DNA of 64,000 nucleotides from NCBI RefSeq assembly GCF_001909055.1, contig NZ_LVWI01000002.1, positions 538,851-602,850 on the forward strand, given 5' to 3'. The position numbers were made by a program, and so were the translations under genes. Numbering within the stretch: position 1 is the stretch's first letter; each line of letters starts with the position of its first letter. Of the stretch, positions 36,353-45,171 are shown one piece after another. The stretch comes from Paenibacillus helianthi (lineage in GTDB: Bacteria; Bacillota; Bacilli; Paenibacillales; Paenibacillaceae). Below the pieces are notes generated by a model. It was not told where the DNA came from and did no database searches. It saw only the letters and a list, made by a program, of their open reading frames with translations.

Positions 36353-37657
36353 CTACTGTCCGCGCCGCAAGCCTTGGTTATGGCGGATCTTCGCCTCATT
36401 ACCCTGTTCGGTAGCCTGATAAAAGACCCTTCGGGCAATCGCCTTCGGCAAATATTCCTGCTTCACATAATGGCCGGGATGATCATGCGGATACTGGTAT
36501 CCTTCGTGGCCAAGCACCGATGAGCCCTTATAATGCGTATCCCTTAGATGGAGCGGTACCTCGGCGGATTTCAGTTCCTCAATACTATCCAGCGCGTTCG
36601 AAATCGCCATCACGACGGCATTCGACTTCGGACTCTCCACGGCGAACAGAATGGCCTGTGCGATGTTCAGCCTGGCCTCCGGCCAGCCATTATTGCGGTA
36701 GGCCTCGAGAGCACTGACCGCCTGTACCATCGCCTGCGGATTGGCCAAGCCGATATCCTCGCTGCTGGCCGCAATCAGGCGCCGGATGAACGTCATCGGG
36801 TCCATGCCAAGCTTCTCCACGGCATAGAGGAACCAGAACAGAGCAGCATCGCTGGACCCGCGGATGCTCTTATGAAAAGCCGACAGGATGTCGTACTGCG
36901 TCGATTCATCGGCTTTGACAATCGGACGGCGGATGGATTCCTCCGCTACCGCAAGCGTAATATGAACGCTGCCGTCAGCCTCCGGTGCTGTTGTCATGGC
37001 AGCCAGCTCCAGCGCATTCAGTGCGCGGCGGATGTCGCCGTTGGCCATGCCGGCAATATGCTGCAGCGCTTCTTCATCCGCCTGCAGCTGCATGAATCCC
37101 AGCCCCCGCTTCTCATCAGCCAGCGCTCTGTGCATCGCAACCAAGCTATGCTCACTTGTCAGTGATTCCAGCTGAAACAGCGTGGAGCGGCTCAAAAGCG
37201 CTCCGTTTACATAATGGAACGGGTTCTCGGTAGTCGCTCCGATAAAAATTATCGTGCCCTTCTCTACAGCAGGCAGCAGCGCATCCTGGCGGGAACTGTT
37301 AAAACGGTGCACCTCGTCCAGGAACAATATCGTCTTCGAGCCGTACAAAGATTTATTGCTCTGGGCACGCTCAATGACCTCACGCACATCCTTAACCGAT
37401 GCCTCCACCGCATTAAGACGTACAAATTCCCCCTGCGTATGATGGGATATAATATGGGCCAAGGTCGTCTTGCCGCAGCCGGGCGGGCCATAGAGCAGAA
37501 TGGAAGACACCTGGTCGGCTTCAATCGCACGGCGCAGCAGCTTGCCCTGTCCCACAATATGCTCCTGGCCGATATATTCATCGAGATTCTCCGGGCGCAT
37601 CCGGTCTGCAAGCAGACGTCCGCCCGCGGGTTCCTCACCGAAAGAAAATAAATCCAT
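36353..37657 (-). CDS. rarA: Replication-associated recombination protein RarA (MgsA)
   Basis: An AAA+ ATPase of 434 residues related to clamp-loader subunits, acting at stalled replication forks. Walker A is LLYGPPGCGKTTLAHII, Walker B is ILFLDEVHRFN, sensor 1 lies in GATTENPFHYVNGALLSR, and the C-terminal tetramerisation domain holds HLRDTHYKGS and YPHDHPGHYV. Length is normal. AAGGAAGTGG precedes the ATG. In Bacillus rarA (yrvN) lies directly before cymR; here the cellulase operon and mnmA lie between them. Confidence 0.96.
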   Translation of the reverse strand: MDLFSFGEEPAGGRLLADRMRPENLDEYIGQEHIVGQGKLLRRAIEADQVSSILLYGPPGCGKTTLAHIISHHTQGEFVRLNAVEASVKDVREVIERAQSNKSLYGSKTILFLDEVHRFNSSRQDALLPAVEKGTIIFIGATTENPFHYVNGALLSRSTLFQLESLTSEHSLVAMHRALADEKRGLGFMQLQADEEALQHIAGMANGDIRRALNALELAAMTTAPEADGSVHITLAVAEESIRRPIVKADESTQYDILSAFHKSIRGSSDAALFWFLYAVEKLGMDPMTFIRRLIAASSEDIGLANPQAMVQAVSALEAYRNNGWPEARLNIAQAILFAVESPKSNAVVMAISNALDSIEELKSAEVPLHLRDTHYKGSSVLGHEGYQYPHDHPGHYVKQEYLPKAIARRVFYQATEQGNEAKIRHNQGLRRGQ

Positions 37658-37730
37658 GATTCCACTTCCTTGCTATAATCTTGTAGGCGTTATGAAGCAT
37701 TACCGCTCTCTATCATACCACACGGCAGCA

Positions 37731-37841
37731 GCAAGCGAAGTGGAAACGGCTTCGTCGTCCTATAAAAGGACGATATCCGTTTCAGCGAGAAATAGAAGGA
37801 TCATTTATAGCGTGAAACATATAAATGCTTATATTTAAATA
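37731..37841 (+). repeat. Dispersed double-hairpin repeat, family A, copy 1
   Basis: About 111 bases closely match 42302-42406. First hairpin: GAAACGG (37743-37749)/CCGTTTC (37777-37783) outside TCGTCCT (37755-37761)/AGGACGA (37767-37773). Second hairpin: AAATAGAAG (37790-37798)/CTTATATTT (37828-37836) outside CATTTAT (37802-37808)/ATAAATG (37821-37827). It abuts the terminator of the CD3324-like gene, exactly as copy 2 abuts the tcdA terminator. Confidence 0.88.
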
Positions 37842-37883
37842 AAAGAGCATGACCTCGCTCTCCTGGCGGGTGCCATGCTCTTT
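37842..37883 (-). terminator. Terminator of the CD3324-like gene
   Basis: AAAGAGCATG at 37842-37851 pairs exactly with CATGCTCTTT at 37874-37883; the minus strand continues in T. Confidence 0.85.
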
Positions 37884-37897
37884 GTTCAAAGTTCAGG

Positions 37898-38179
37898 CTA
37901 GCGGTTCATCGCCAGCCGTGTTTTTGAAATAATCTTGCGGATGCTTTCTTCAGATAAGTGATACCTCTTCTGCAGCTCGTTCACCGAGCAGCCGCTGCTG
38001 TGACTGCAGAAAATTTCCTCGTTGCGGCTGGCAATCTCTTGCCTGGAGCCGCTGTTCTCGCCCCATTTTACCCGCTCTTCCGTTTTCTTCGGGATGTAGA
38101 GCAGTTCACCCTGGATGTATCCCTGTAGCTCTTCGAGCAGACCCGGGGGGAGCACATCCTTTCCATTTACATAACTCAC
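37898..38179 (-). CDS. Small CD3324/Mor-like helix-turn-helix protein
   Basis: This 93-residue protein starts MSYVNGKDVLPPGLLEELQ, then GYIQGELLYIPKK, and ends with a helix-turn-helix-like region (SVNELQKRYHLSEESIRKII). That layout matches the CD3324-family proteins related to the Mor transcription activator. It is likely DNA-binding, but targets are unknown. The start is GTG with AAGGAGG nine bases upstream. It stands alone with its own terminator. Confidence 0.78.
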   Translation of the reverse strand: MSYVNGKDVLPPGLLEELQGYIQGELLYIPKKTEERVKWGENSGSRQEIASRNEEIFCSHSSGCSVNELQKRYHLSEESIRKIISKTRLAMNR

Positions 38180-38356
38180 GTACCGTTTCCTCCTTCAACA
38201 GGTGTGTTCCCTTGTGTCCGATCACTGCGCTGTTCATCAGCTTCATGTCACCTGCCTCCTTTCTTCTCCTCAAATTTGGTAAAACCGTAATTTCATTATA
38301 TAAAACCCTGTGGTTAGCGTCTACATTCAATGTAATGTACTCTTCATAAATGATAA

Positions 38357-38374
38357 GGAGGCCTCGCGGCCTCC
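38357..38374 (-). terminator. GC-rich hairpin after the mini-ORF
   Basis: GGAGGCC-TCGC-GGCCTCC style palindrome (38357-38374) followed on the minus strand by TTATC. It may terminate the helD transcript or a short independent RNA. Confidence 0.55.
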
Positions 38375-38393
38375 TCGTATACAGGCTTCCGCA

Positions 38394-38426
38394 CTAGACG
38401 GAAACCACCTCGTATTCTGAAAACAT
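38394..38426 (-). other. Ten-codon ORF with strong ribosome site
   Basis: On the minus strand AAGGAGG (38442-38436) lies nine bases before an ATG encoding MFSEYEVVSV and a stop, directly ahead of a hairpin terminator. The gap 38180-38566 holds no other gene. It might be a leader peptide or a shortened relative of very small holin-like toxins; this is speculative. Confidence 0.35.
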
Positions 38427-38566
38427 TCCAATCAGCCTCCTTCCAGAAGTAATCTTGCCCGGCCGGACACTTATTATTAAGCCATAGGGAAGCCCCGGTT
38501 ACAAGTTCAAGAATAGTTATAATCGTTCTCCACCAGAACGGAGGGGAAAGAAAATTACGGAATTTC

Positions 38567-40759
38567 TTATTCAGGCCACCCTAGTGCAGTCCCAGTCCCA
38601 TCCCCATTCCGAAGATATGGCGGAAGACTGCCGCCGTGGAGCATCCACAGCTCGTGGAGAGCACGGGTACAGCCTACATACATTAGCTTCGCATCCCAAG
38701 CCGCGTCACCGTAATGGTCTGAATCCGCATCAGCGAGGATTACAGCGTCGAACTCCAGCCCCTTGGACAGGTAGACCGGCAGCACGGACAGCCCGCCCCG
38801 GTATTCGGTCATGCTGCCGTCGATCAGATGAATATCATCGAACGACCCTGCAAGCTCTGTGTACAGCTCTGCGGCTTCCCGCAGGCTGCGGGTCAATATA
38901 GCCACTGTCCTGTATTCCCGGCCCGAGAGCGATGCCAGCGCCGTTCTAACGGCCTCCATGCGGCTGTCCCCGCCTGCTGTATGCTCCGGCTTCTCTTCTG
39001 CGTATGGAATCAGCCGAACCGGATTTCCGCTGCGGAAGACGGGTACGGCCAGCAGGCTGCTGCCGACTCCGGCGGACAGAATGCCGTTGGCGAATTCGAT
39101 AATCTCCATGGTTGAACGGTAGCTGCGCGTCAGCGCATGGTAAGCCGTGTGCTCAGGGGCGAACAGGGTCTGCATTTCTTCCCAGGCATGCACGCCTTTA
39201 TAAGCATGAATCCCCTGGGACAAATCGCCCAGAATGGTAAAGGAATGACCTTTTACATACAAATCCAGTACTGCAATCTGAAAAGGTGAAAAGTCCTGCG
39301 CTTCATCAATAACAATATGGTCAAAACGGCTGCTGCCTTCATTGCCGTTCAGCAAATAATGAATGTACAGCAACGGCGGCAGATCCTCTTCATGCAAAAT
39401 ACCTTTCTTGAGGTCCTTGACCGTCAGCTTAAGCACACCTTGCGGAATTCTGTCCGGCGCCTCTGCCGGCCAATCCTCAGGAACCTTTACGGCACGGAAA
39501 ATCTGCTTGTAGATCATCAGCGGATCATACTTCGGCCATTTTGTGCTGTAGGCCTTTTCGCGCGCCGCACTTTTCTTCTTCCGGTCCTTAAGTGCCGCAG
39601 CCGAGGGGCTCTTCTTCAGCTCCATTTCAATCCAGCGGTGAATCCGAGCCATGACCCGTTCCTTGCGCTTGGCCGGCGGATACGGAGCGTACTCCTCATT
39701 ATGCCAGCGCAAAATCATGGACCGGCGCAGCACTGAGCCTTCCCAGGGACTGAAGTCGCCTTCCGGCACCGCACCGTTCTCCAGGAGGCCAATAGCAGAC
39801 TCAATAATTCCCATCAAGGCAGTCGATCCCTTGAAACGGCCTGGTGTTTCTTCCGTAATCTCCGGCATACCGCCTTCGCGTTCAAACCAAAGATTCATAG
39901 TATCTGCTGCATTCTGCTCGGGCAGCACAACCCCCAGCACATCTGCTGCCCAGTCCGGGAAGGTGCTCTGGGCGATATTGCCGACGCCAAGCTCCGGCAG
40001 CACATCCGAAATATAATCCAGGAACATCCGGTTTGGCGCAAAAATAATCATTTTCTCCGCTAATACCTGATCCTTGTATTGATACAGCAGGAACGCCAGC
40101 CGGTGCAGAGCGACCGTGGTTTTCCCACTGCCCGCCACGCCTTGGATAATGAGCGCGGTGTTCTTTGCCGCCCGGATAATCCTGTCCTGCTCCTCCTGAA
40201 TCGTTGAGACGATATCACGGAGCCGGTTGTCCTTGTTCTCGCCCAGCCTGTAGACGAGAAATTCATCCGATACGGCCGGAGCGTCGCTGTCGCGGTTATA
40301 GGTATCTGCCACCCGCTCCAGAATCTGCTTGCGGATCACTACGTTCCGCTTCAGGTACACCAGCCCTTCGATCAGCCCCTCCGGAGCTTCGTAGGAGGCC
40401 GGCTCCGTCCCGCCGGTAAACGAATAGAACAGGCTCGCTACCGGAGCACGCCAGTCGATCACCAGCGGACGGTCGCTTACCTGTTCCCGGTCTACACCGA
40501 TTTTACCGATATAGAGCGCCTTGCGTTCATCCTCATCCTTGCCCTGAAAATCAAGCCGTCCGAAATAAGGCTCCTGCCGTAGCTTGGCAAGATCTTTGCG
40601 CCGCTGCTCTCTTGAGTCCTCCAGCACCTGCTCCGTATACTCATGCCCAGTGTATACCGGAATGCCCCGTAGTCTCTCAAGAACGGTGTCAATCTCCGTA
40701 AGCGCGCTGTTCAGCCTGTCTTCTTCCTCTTGATAGGCACTTTGAAAGTTGTCCTCCAA
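38567..40759 (-). CDS. helD: RNA polymerase-recycling helicase HelD
   Basis: HelD is a UvrD/Rep-like ATPase that binds RNA polymerase and frees it from stalled complexes. The 730-residue protein has an N-terminal coiled-coil (about 1-70), the HelD segment around IGKIGVDREQ and PLVIDWRAPVASLFYSF, Walker A as QGVAGSGKTTVALHR near residue 215, the DEAQD box (VIDEAQDFSPFQ) and late UvrD motifs (SYRSTMEI, SKGLEFDAVILADAD). The start is TTG with AGGAGG nine bases upstream. Length matches the Bacillus protein (about 770) slightly short. Confidence 0.92.
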   Translation of the reverse strand: MEDNFQSAYQEEEDRLNSALTEIDTVLERLRGIPVYTGHEYTEQVLEDSREQRRKDLAKLRQEPYFGRLDFQGKDEDERKALYIGKIGVDREQVSDRPLVIDWRAPVASLFYSFTGGTEPASYEAPEGLIEGLVYLKRNVVIRKQILERVADTYNRDSDAPAVSDEFLVYRLGENKDNRLRDIVSTIQEEQDRIIRAAKNTALIIQGVAGSGKTTVALHRLAFLLYQYKDQVLAEKMIIFAPNRMFLDYISDVLPELGVGNIAQSTFPDWAADVLGVVLPEQNAADTMNLWFEREGGMPEITEETPGRFKGSTALMGIIESAIGLLENGAVPEGDFSPWEGSVLRRSMILRWHNEEYAPYPPAKRKERVMARIHRWIEMELKKSPSAAALKDRKKKSAAREKAYSTKWPKYDPLMIYKQIFRAVKVPEDWPAEAPDRIPQGVLKLTVKDLKKGILHEEDLPPLLYIHYLLNGNEGSSRFDHIVIDEAQDFSPFQIAVLDLYVKGHSFTILGDLSQGIHAYKGVHAWEEMQTLFAPEHTAYHALTRSYRSTMEIIEFANGILSAGVGSSLLAVPVFRSGNPVRLIPYAEEKPEHTAGGDSRMEAVRTALASLSGREYRTVAILTRSLREAAELYTELAGSFDDIHLIDGSMTEYRGGLSVLPVYLSKGLEFDAVILADADSDHYGDAAWDAKLMYVGCTRALHELWMLHGGSLPPYLRNGDGTGTALGWPE

Positions 40760-40942
40760 TTTCAGTTACCTCCTAAAAGTCTATGGGCATACGCCTGCTC
40801 ACGGCAAGCGCACACCCTGATTTGCCCCGTGCAAGACTGGCTTCACTCACACAAAAAGGATATTCATCATATCACAACAGATTCTGGAATACCATCCCTT
40901 TTGAACCAAGCAGAAACGGTTTCCATTTCCGAGGGAAATAGA

Positions 40943-42244
40943 CTATCCCATCAAAGCATGCAGCACAAAGTTGGCCACAAATAAACCGGCGATGCCATAC
41001 AGCGCGGGCGGAACCTCTTTGCCTTTGCCCATAGCCAGCTTCACAATCGGGTAGGTGATGAAGCCAAACGCCATGCCGTCCACGATACTGTAGGTGAACG
41101 GAATCATCACCATAATCAGGAATGCGGGGAACAGCTCGGTCAAGTCGCTGAGATCCATCTCGCGTACGCTCTGCACCATCAGACCCCCGATGACAATCAG
41201 AATCGGCGCAATGGCGCTGTCCGGCACGTAGGCCAGCAGCGGAATGAAGAGGAACGTGGCACTGAACAGGAGGCCTGTGACCAGTGAGGTCAGGCCGGAG
41301 CGGCCGCCTGCAGCAATCCCTGCCGTAGATTCAGCAGCCGCAACCACAGGGCTGCTGCCGAACAGGCCGGCAGCGATATTGGCGATGGATAGCGCACGGA
41401 GGCTGCTTTTGAAGCGCTCCGGACGGCCTGCCATCAGCGTCTGGGACGAGATGAGGCCGATATTTTCAAACACAACAATCAGCAGCAGCAGGAATACAGC
41501 GATCCAGAAGACCAGGCTGATCCCCCGGCTCCAGTCCATTCCGGCAAACACATCACCATATCCAGCAAAAATATGCCCTGAATCTGCCTTTTCCGGTGCA
41601 TGTGCCGCCCCCAGCAGGTAAGCCAGCCCCGTACCTGTCAGCATACTGATCAGCAGTCCGCCCCTTGTACCACGGATGAACAGCACCAGCGCAAGAATAA
41701 GAGTCACACAGGAGGTGATAACAGCCGGATTACTAAAGTGGCCGATGGCGACAAAGGTCGTGCGATGGGCAATAACGATGCCGCTTTTTTGCAGACCGAT
41801 AAACGTCAGAAACAGCCCGATCCCGACCGTAATCGCATGCTGCAAATTATGGGGAATCGCATCGCTTAAAATCCGGTACAGCGAGGTAAATGCCACAATG
41901 GCGAACAGCACTCCTGTTACGACTACTACTGCGAGCGCTTCACGCCAGTCCAGCTTCATGGAATGCACCAGCGTATAGGTGAAAAAAGCATTGATGCCCA
42001 TACCCGGCACCACTATAATCGGCGTTTTGCCGCCAAAGGCCATCAGGAGACAGCCTGCAACTGCCGTCAGCAGTGTTGCCACCATCCCTGCCCGCAGCGG
42101 CATCCCTGCATCATGCAGAATTGCCGCGTTGACCATCACAATATATACAGAAGCAAAATAGGACAGAATACCTGCCGAGAGTTCCCTTTTCCAGTTGTCG
42201 CCCGGCTCCAGGCCTACACTATTTCGCCAAACCTTCGATTTCAT
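40943..42244 (-). CDS. NCS2-family purine permease (PbuG/PbuO type)
   Basis: This 433-residue integral membrane protein belongs to the AzgA-like NCS2 group that imports hypoxanthine, guanine or adenine with protons. Twelve or more hydrophobic segments are visible; typical stretches are GMGINAFFTYT, FENIGLISSQT and SSPVVAAAESTAGIAAGGRSGLTSL. The start is at 42244, with GGAGG upstream, rather than the longer frame at 42292. No purine riboswitch was recognised in its leader, which instead contains a dispersed repeat. The exact base cannot be told. Confidence 0.88.
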   Translation of the reverse strand: MKSKVWRNSVGLEPGDNWKRELSAGILSYFASVYIVMVNAAILHDAGMPLRAGMVATLLTAVAGCLLMAFGGKTPIIVVPGMGINAFFTYTLVHSMKLDWREALAVVVVTGVLFAIVAFTSLYRILSDAIPHNLQHAITVGIGLFLTFIGLQKSGIVIAHRTTFVAIGHFSNPAVITSCVTLILALVLFIRGTRGGLLISMLTGTGLAYLLGAAHAPEKADSGHIFAGYGDVFAGMDWSRGISLVFWIAVFLLLLIVVFENIGLISSQTLMAGRPERFKSSLRALSIANIAAGLFGSSPVVAAAESTAGIAAGGRSGLTSLVTGLLFSATFLFIPLLAYVPDSAIAPILIVIGGLMVQSVREMDLSDLTELFPAFLIMVMIPFTYSIVDGMAFGFITYPIVKLAMGKGKEVPPALYGIAGLFVANFVLHALMG

Positions 42245-42301
42245 AAAAAAACCTCCACTAATCATTGAATCACGGGTAAGCCTCTGTTGCATTAATAAAC
42301 C

Positions 42302-42406
42302 GCAAGTGGAAACGGCTTCGCCGTCCTTTTAAGGACGGTATCCGTTACAGCGAGAAATATAAGGATAATTTATAGCATGAAACATATAAATTCTTATATT
42401 TCAATA
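42302..42406 (+). repeat. Dispersed double-hairpin repeat, family A, copy 2
   Basis: The second copy of the element at 37731. Inner stems are CCGTCCT (42321-42327)/AGGACGG (42332-42338) and AATTTAT (42367-42373)/ATAAATT (42386-42392); the outer AAATATAAG/CTTATATTT stem is perfect. At two stem positions both partners differ from copy 1 yet still pair. Confidence 0.88.
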
Positions 42407-42445
42407 AAAGGGCGTAAACAGCCGGATGGCGGCTGTACGCCCTTT
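42407..42445 (-). terminator. tcdA terminator
   Basis: AAAGGGCGTA at 42407-42416 pairs with TACGCCCTTT at 42436-42445, with an inner CAGCCGG/GGCTG pairing. Confidence 0.85.
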
Positions 42446-42502
42446 GTTCTACAAATCATTCATTCCCAGTACCTTGCGGTCATCCTTCTTAATCAGCGCT
42501 TC

Positions 42503-43258
42503 TTATACAGTGATGCCGCCTGCCTCCAGCAAGTCGCGTACGGTGACACTAACCATAATGAGACCAACGACCGGGGGCACAAACGAGTTGCTGGCCGGAG
42601 GTTGTTTGGCTTTGCGCCGGTCCGGCGCATTGGCGGGAACAATCTGTTCTGTAACATCCTCACGCGGCTTCACCGGTTCTTCCGTTGAGAACACAACCTT
42701 AACGCCTTTCTTGATACCTTCCTTGCGCAGCTTCTGGCGTACGACACGGGCAATCGGGTCCATGCTGGTCTTTGAAATGTCAGCCACCTGAAAACGGGTT
42801 GGATCCATTTTGTTGGCTGCGCCCATGCTTGAAATCATCGGAATTCCCCGGGCCAGGCATTCCTTGATGATATGAATCTTATAGATAATGGTATCCGAAG
42901 CATCGATTACAAAATCAGGATTATACTTAAACAGCTCCTCATACGTTTCCTCCGTATAGAACATGTTCAGCGCAATCGCTTCGCATTCCGGATTGATCAG
43001 CTTGATGCGCTCCACCATCAGATCCGTTTTGTTCTGGCCAACGGTTGTGGTCAGTGCATGAATCTGGCGGTTGATATTCGTGATATCTACCGTATCCTTG
43101 TCTATCAGGATAATCCGGCCGATTCCGGTGCGGGCTAGAGCTTCAACAGCCATAGCACCCACACCGCCGATCCCGAGCACTGCCACTGTGCTATTTTTCA
43201 TGATCTCCAGACCTTCTGGTCCAATAGCCAGCTCCGTACGTGAGAACTGATGCAGCAT
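42503..43258 (-). CDS. tcdA: tRNA threonylcarbamoyladenosine dehydratase TcdA
   Basis: This 251-residue E1-like enzyme uses ATP to dehydrate t6A37 of tRNA to cyclic ct6A. It has the nucleotide-binding loop VLGIGGVGAMAVEALARTGIG near residue 28, the DKDTVDITNINRQ segment and VIDASDTIIYK, followed by SSMGAANKMDPT. A variable basic linker (PDRRKAKQPP) and a short conserved tail (GLIMVSVTVRDLL) end the protein. AGGAGG precedes the ATG. It follows aspS by 58 bases, as yrvM follows aspS in Bacillus, though no 6S RNA gene fits in the gap. Confidence 0.93.
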   Translation of the reverse strand: MLHQFSRTELAIGPEGLEIMKNSTVAVLGIGGVGAMAVEALARTGIGRIILIDKDTVDITNINRQIHALTTTVGQNKTDLMVERIKLINPECEAIALNMFYTEETYEELFKYNPDFVIDASDTIIYKIHIIKECLARGIPMISSMGAANKMDPTRFQVADISKTSMDPIARVVRQKLRKEGIKKGVKVVFSTEEPVKPREDVTEQIVPANAPDRRKAKQPPASNSFVPPVVGLIMVSVTVRDLLEAGGITV

Positions 43259-43316
43259 AACGTACAGCCTCCTATCAAAGTTTTGTAAGCATAAGCTTAC
43301 AGAACTTCAAAATGAT

Positions 43317-45095
43317 TTATTTCTTTTCTTTGTCTGGCTTAGGAGCCAGTCTAATATGAAGCTGCTCCAATTGACTAGCGTCAACCGGTGCAGGTGCATC
43401 CATCAGCAGATCGGTTGCACTTGCTGTTTTTGGGAAAGCAATCGTTTCACGGAGATTGGTACGGCCTGCCAGCAGCATAATCAGACGGTCGAACCCAAAC
43501 GCGATTCCGCCATGCGGAGGCGTGCCGTATTCGAAGGCATCCATCAGGTAACCGAATTTCTCATAGGCTACTTCTGTTGTGAAGCCAAGGGCATCGAACA
43601 TTTTCTCCTGAACATCACGCTTGTATATACGCTGCGAGCCGCCGCCGACTTCATAGCCGTTAAGTACAATATCATAGGCTTGCGCGCGGATAGCACCAGG
43701 ATCTGTGTCGAACAAATGCAAGTCTTCGTCCATAGGACGGGTGAACGGGTGGTGTTCCGCTACATAACGCTTTTGGTCCTCATCATAGCCAAGAAGCGGG
43801 AATTCAGTTACCCAAGCAAATTTGAATACACTGTCATCGATCAAGCCAAGCTGGCGGCCGATCTTCAGGCGCAACGCCCCAAGAACATCTGCCACAACTT
43901 TCTTATTGTCAGCCGAGAAGAGCAGAAGGTCACCTTCTTCAGCGCCTGTGCGCTCCTTCACAGCAGCGATCTCTTCTTCCGTGAAAAATTTGACGATTGG
44001 GCCTTTGAACTCGCCGTCTTTTACTTGAATCCAAGCCAGGCCCTTCGCGCCGTAACGTGCAGCATAAGGTCCCAGGTCATCAATTTCCTTACGGGTCCAG
44101 GTGCCGCAGCCTTTGGCGTTGAGGCACTTCACTTCTCCGCCTTTTTCAATGACAGAGGCGAACACTTTCACACCGCTGGCGGCTACGATATCGTTCATTT
44201 CTACCAGTTCAAGACCAAAACGCAGGTCCGGCTTATCAGAGCCGTATTTGCCCATAGCCTCGGCGTAGGTCAGGCGCTGGAATGGAGTGGAAACCTCCAC
44301 ACCAATTGTTTCTTTCAGGAGACGCTGCATCAGCGATTCCATCATGGACAGGAGTTCGTCCTGAGGCATAAATGAGGTCTCGATGTCGAACTGGGTGAAT
44401 TCCGGCTGACGGTCTGCGCGAAGGTCCTCATCACGGAAGCAGCGGGCCATCTGGTAATAACGTTCAATGCCGCCAACCATCAGCAGCTGCTTGTAGATTT
44501 GCGGCGACTGCGGAAGCGCGAAGAATTCACCATCATGCACCCGGCTTGGTACCAGATAATCACGTGCGCCTTCCGGGGAGCTTTTGGTCAGTATTGGGGT
44601 TTCGATATCGATAAAACCTTCGCTGTCCAGGAAGTCGCGGAAGATTTTGGCCGCTTTGGAACGGAGCAGCATGGTCTTGTACATTTCCGGACGGCGCAGG
44701 TCGAGGTAACGGTATTTCATACGCAGGGACTCATCGACTTCCACTCCATCTTCAATGAAGAATGGTGGAGTCTTGGCTGCATTCAGTACTTCGATTTCTG
44801 TAATCTGTACTTCAATCTCGCCGGTAGGCAGATTGCGGTTAATGGTTTCTTCATCTCTCTTCACAACTTTACCTGTAACGGACAGCACATATTCACTGCG
44901 AACCTTGTCAGCAGTCTGCAGCGCTTCACCGGAGTAGTCCGGGTTGAACACGATTTGCACAATTCCGCTGCGGTCGCGCAGGTCGATAAACAGCACGCCC
45001 CCCAGATCGCGGCGGGTCTGCACCCAGCCGTTCAGTGTTACCGTCTCGCCAATATGCCCTAATGTCAGCTGTCCACAGTTATGACTTCTACTCAT
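43317..45095 (-). CDS. aspS: Aspartyl-tRNA synthetase
   Basis: A class IIb synthetase of 592 residues. An N-terminal OB-fold anticodon-binding domain ([21 protein letters not shown]) is followed by class II motif 1, motif 2 ([20 protein letters not shown]) and motif 3 ([13 protein letters not shown]), and by the bacterial GAD insert (about 290-420). The conserved length is that of bacterial AspRS. It lies 76 bases after hisS and shares its T-box leader, so it should be induced by lack of charged tRNA. Confidence 0.98.
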   Translation of the reverse strand: MSRSHNCGQLTLGHIGETVTLNGWVQTRRDLGGVLFIDLRDRSGIVQIVFNPDYSGEALQTADKVRSEYVLSVTGKVVKRDEETINRNLPTGEIEVQITEIEVLNAAKTPPFFIEDGVEVDESLRMKYRYLDLRRPEMYKTMLLRSKAAKIFRDFLDSEGFIDIETPILTKSSPEGARDYLVPSRVHDGEFFALPQSPQIYKQLLMVGGIERYYQMARCFRDEDLRADRQPEFTQFDIETSFMPQDELLSMMESLMQRLLKETIGVEVSTPFQRLTYAEAMGKYGSDKPDLRFGLELVEMNDIVAASGVKVFASVIEKGGEVKCLNAKGCGTWTRKEIDDLGPYAARYGAKGLAWIQVKDGEFKGPIVKFFTEEEIAAVKERTGAEEGDLLLFSADNKKVVADVLGALRLKIGRQLGLIDDSVFKFAWVTEFPLLGYDEDQKRYVAEHHPFTRPMDEDLHLFDTDPGAIRAQAYDIVLNGYEVGGGSQRIYKRDVQEKMFDALGFTTEVAYEKFGYLMDAFEYGTPPHGGIAFGFDRLIMLLAGRTNLRETIAFPKTASATDLLMDAPAPVDASQLEQLHIRLAPKPDKEKK

Positions 45096-45171
45096 AATTT
45101 ATCCTACCCCTTTATGGTTAAAATACCTATTTGGTTTCATTAATTGCTGTGGATTCCTATCCATGTCAATC

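Noticed and set aside
38106..38330. Frame of 74 codons upstream of the CD3324-like gene
   Set aside because: It overlaps the real gene in another phase and lacks a ribosome site and any protein pattern.
42245..42502. Purine riboswitch before the purine permease gene
   Set aside because: No purine aptamer core was found; the gap is filled by the tcdA terminator and a family A repeat.
43259..43316. 6S RNA gene between tcdA and aspS, as in Bacillus
   Set aside because: The gap is only 58 bases, far too short.
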